Positions 24,710 to 25,572 of a stretch of 25,572 nt of DNA are shown here, one piece after another; within the stretch, counting starts at the first letter, position 1, and each line of letters opens with the position of its first letter. The stretch is taken from positions 1-25,572 of the forward strand of contig JADZET010000029.1 in the NCBI GenBank assembly GCA_020850375.1. Direction: 5' to 3'. The notes under the pieces were generated by a model, which worked only from the letters and a program-made list of their open reading frames with translations, had not been told where the DNA came from and did not search any database. Position numbers and translations under genes: made by a program. This DNA comes from Phycisphaeraceae bacterium. Lineage in GTDB: Bacteria > Planctomycetota > Phycisphaerae > Phycisphaerales > Phycisphaeraceae.

Positions 24710-25572
24710 ATGGCGGCATCTGATCGAGGGGCGCACGGCGCTCCTGCCGACAACAAGGCGCGACGAACCCAGGCGGCCGAGTCTCCGCGTGGCGTGGCCG
24801 TGTCCGGGCCGGTCGAGACAGCCATGACAGGCGCCGCCGGAAGTGGCGGGCCCAACCGGCGGGCCGAGCCGCTGCTGGTCGAGGTCTCCTGGGAGGTCTG
24901 CAACCAGCTCGGGGGCATCTATCAGGTATTGCGTTCCAAGGCCCCGAGCATGGTCAACCGCTGGGGCAACCGCTACTGCATGGTCGGCCCCTTCCACGGC
25001 CACGCCGCGGCGATCGAGTTCGAGCCGGCCCCCCTGGTCGGACCGTTCGGCCAGGCGGTCAAGGAGCTGCGCAACGCCGGCGTCCACGCCGAGTTCGGCC
25101 GCTGGCTGGTGACGGGCCGGCCGCACGTCGTGCTGCTGCACCATGGCAGCGTCTGGGGCCGGCTGCACGAGATCAAGTACCGCATCTGGTGCGACCACGG
25201 CATCGCCCTGCCGCCGAACGACAGCATCATCAACGACTGCGCCGCTTTCGCCGAGTGCGTGCGGCAGTTCCTCTGGGTGCTGTCGAACCGCGAGTCGCCC
25301 AGGCGGGCGATTGTCAGCCACTTCCACGAGTGGATGGGCGGCATCCCGATCCCGATGCTGCGGCGGGACAAATGGCCGGGCGCGACGGTCTTCACCACCC
25401 ACGCCACGCAACTGGGACGCTACCTGGCGATGCACGACGGGCAGTTCTACGACCACCTGCCCTTCATCGACGCCACCGCCCAGGCCAAGCACTTCAACGT
25501 CGAGGCCCAGCACGGCCTCGAACGCGCCGCCGCCCACGGGTCGCACGTCTTCACCACCGTCTCGGACGTCAC
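24710..25572 (+). CDS. Glycogen synthase, GT3 type (C-terminus beyond window)
   Basis: Transfers glucose from a nucleotide sugar to glycogen. 287 residues are in view and the frame is still open at the window edge. From residue 57 the sequence VEVSWEVCNQLGGIYQVL matches the start of eukaryote-type (GT3, Gsy) synthases, which begin with an E-V-A/S-W-E-V-x-N-x-x-G-G-I-Y segment, rather than bacterial GlgA. HFHEWMGG and FTTHATQLGRYL are further matches. Residues 1-55 are an Ala/Gly/Pro/Arg-rich extension with no recognised domain. AAGG lies 11 bases before the ATG at 24710; GTG at 24701 and ATG at 24824 are in-frame alternatives. GT3 enzymes occur in some planctomycetes and Bacteroidetes. Confidence 0.88.
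   Translation, partial: MAASDRGAHGAPADNKARRTQAAESPRGVAVSGPVETAMTGAAGSGGPNRRAEPLLVEVSWEVCNQLGGIYQVLRSKAPSMVNRWGNRYCMVGPFHGHAAAIEFEPAPLVGPFGQAVKELRNAGVHAEFGRWLVTGRPHVVLLHHGSVWGRLHEIKYRIWCDHGIALPPNDSIINDCAAFAECVRQFLWVLSNRESPRRAIVSHFHEWMGGIPIPMLRRDKWPGATVFTTHATQLGRYLAMHDGQFYDHLPFIDATAQAKHFNVEAQHGLERAAAHGSHVFTTVSDV

Noticed and set aside
1..25572. Mobile elements, CRISPR arrays, tRNA or rRNA genes, toxin-antitoxin or defence modules.
   Set aside because: No transposase, integrase, regularly spaced repeat, tRNA-like T-loop or defence domain was recognised by reading both strands; a dedicated RNA search could still reveal small RNAs.

Overview
The window is GC-rich chromosomal DNA from a free-living bacterium, most likely a planctomycete and plausibly of class Phycisphaerae. 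The basis is the mixture of genes: a stand-alone sugar-nucleotidyltransferase/left-handed beta-helix protein, a large Gfo/Idh/MocA oxidoreductase, secreted LamG and beta-propeller proteins, and a eukaryote-type (GT3) glycogen synthase. This placement is an inference from gene families, not from a marker gene. I saw no rRNA, tRNA, CRISPR array, insertion sequence or phage gene.

Layout. 1-916 (-) is the N-terminal two thirds of dnaA, running off the left edge, with one DnaA-box-like site in its upstream gap. 1101-2330 (+) is a GlmU-like sugar nucleotidyltransferase, convergent with purU (2347-3249, -). lpdA (3453-4931, +) follows, and then a perfect 23-bp inverted repeat that looks like a dispersed REP-type element. 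5069-7709 (-) is a tightly coupled three-gene ABC exporter (ATPase, permease, permease). 7965-9735 (+) is a three-lipoprotein operon (CsgG-like, DUF4810-like, DUF799/GNA1162-like) closed by a strong intrinsic terminator. 9819-11174 (-) is a Gfo/Idh/MocA dehydrogenase. 11461-12429 (+) is a PAS-PAS protein with no output domain, behind a leader that could fold in alternative ways. 12460-16491 (-) is hrpA.

16574-18677 holds two secreted proteins whose genes overlap tail to tail. 18713-19294 (-) is an NADPH/FMN reductase-like flavoprotein divergent from an AraC-type regulator (19445-20296, +). 20284-21276 (-) is an aldo/keto reductase divergent from a cytoplasmic PRX-like redoxin (21361-21921, +). 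21974-24380 (-) is a translationally coupled GMC oxidoreductase/aldo-keto reductase pair. The right edge (24710 onward, +) is the start of a GT3 glycogen synthase.

How it fits together. The left part is housekeeping (replication initiation, one-carbon/purine supply, 2-oxoacid dehydrogenase E3, RNA helicase). The right part is carbohydrate and redox metabolism. A short palindromic word (TGATCAGA or its complement) occurs both around the AraC regulator's own promoter region and on top of the predicted start of the Gfo/Idh/MocA transcript, which suggests, weakly, a small regulon. No gene cluster here is clearly a new defence or mobile system. The best leads are the three-lipoprotein operon, the PAS-only protein with its structured leader, the nested inverted repeat, and the paired hairpins ahead of purU.
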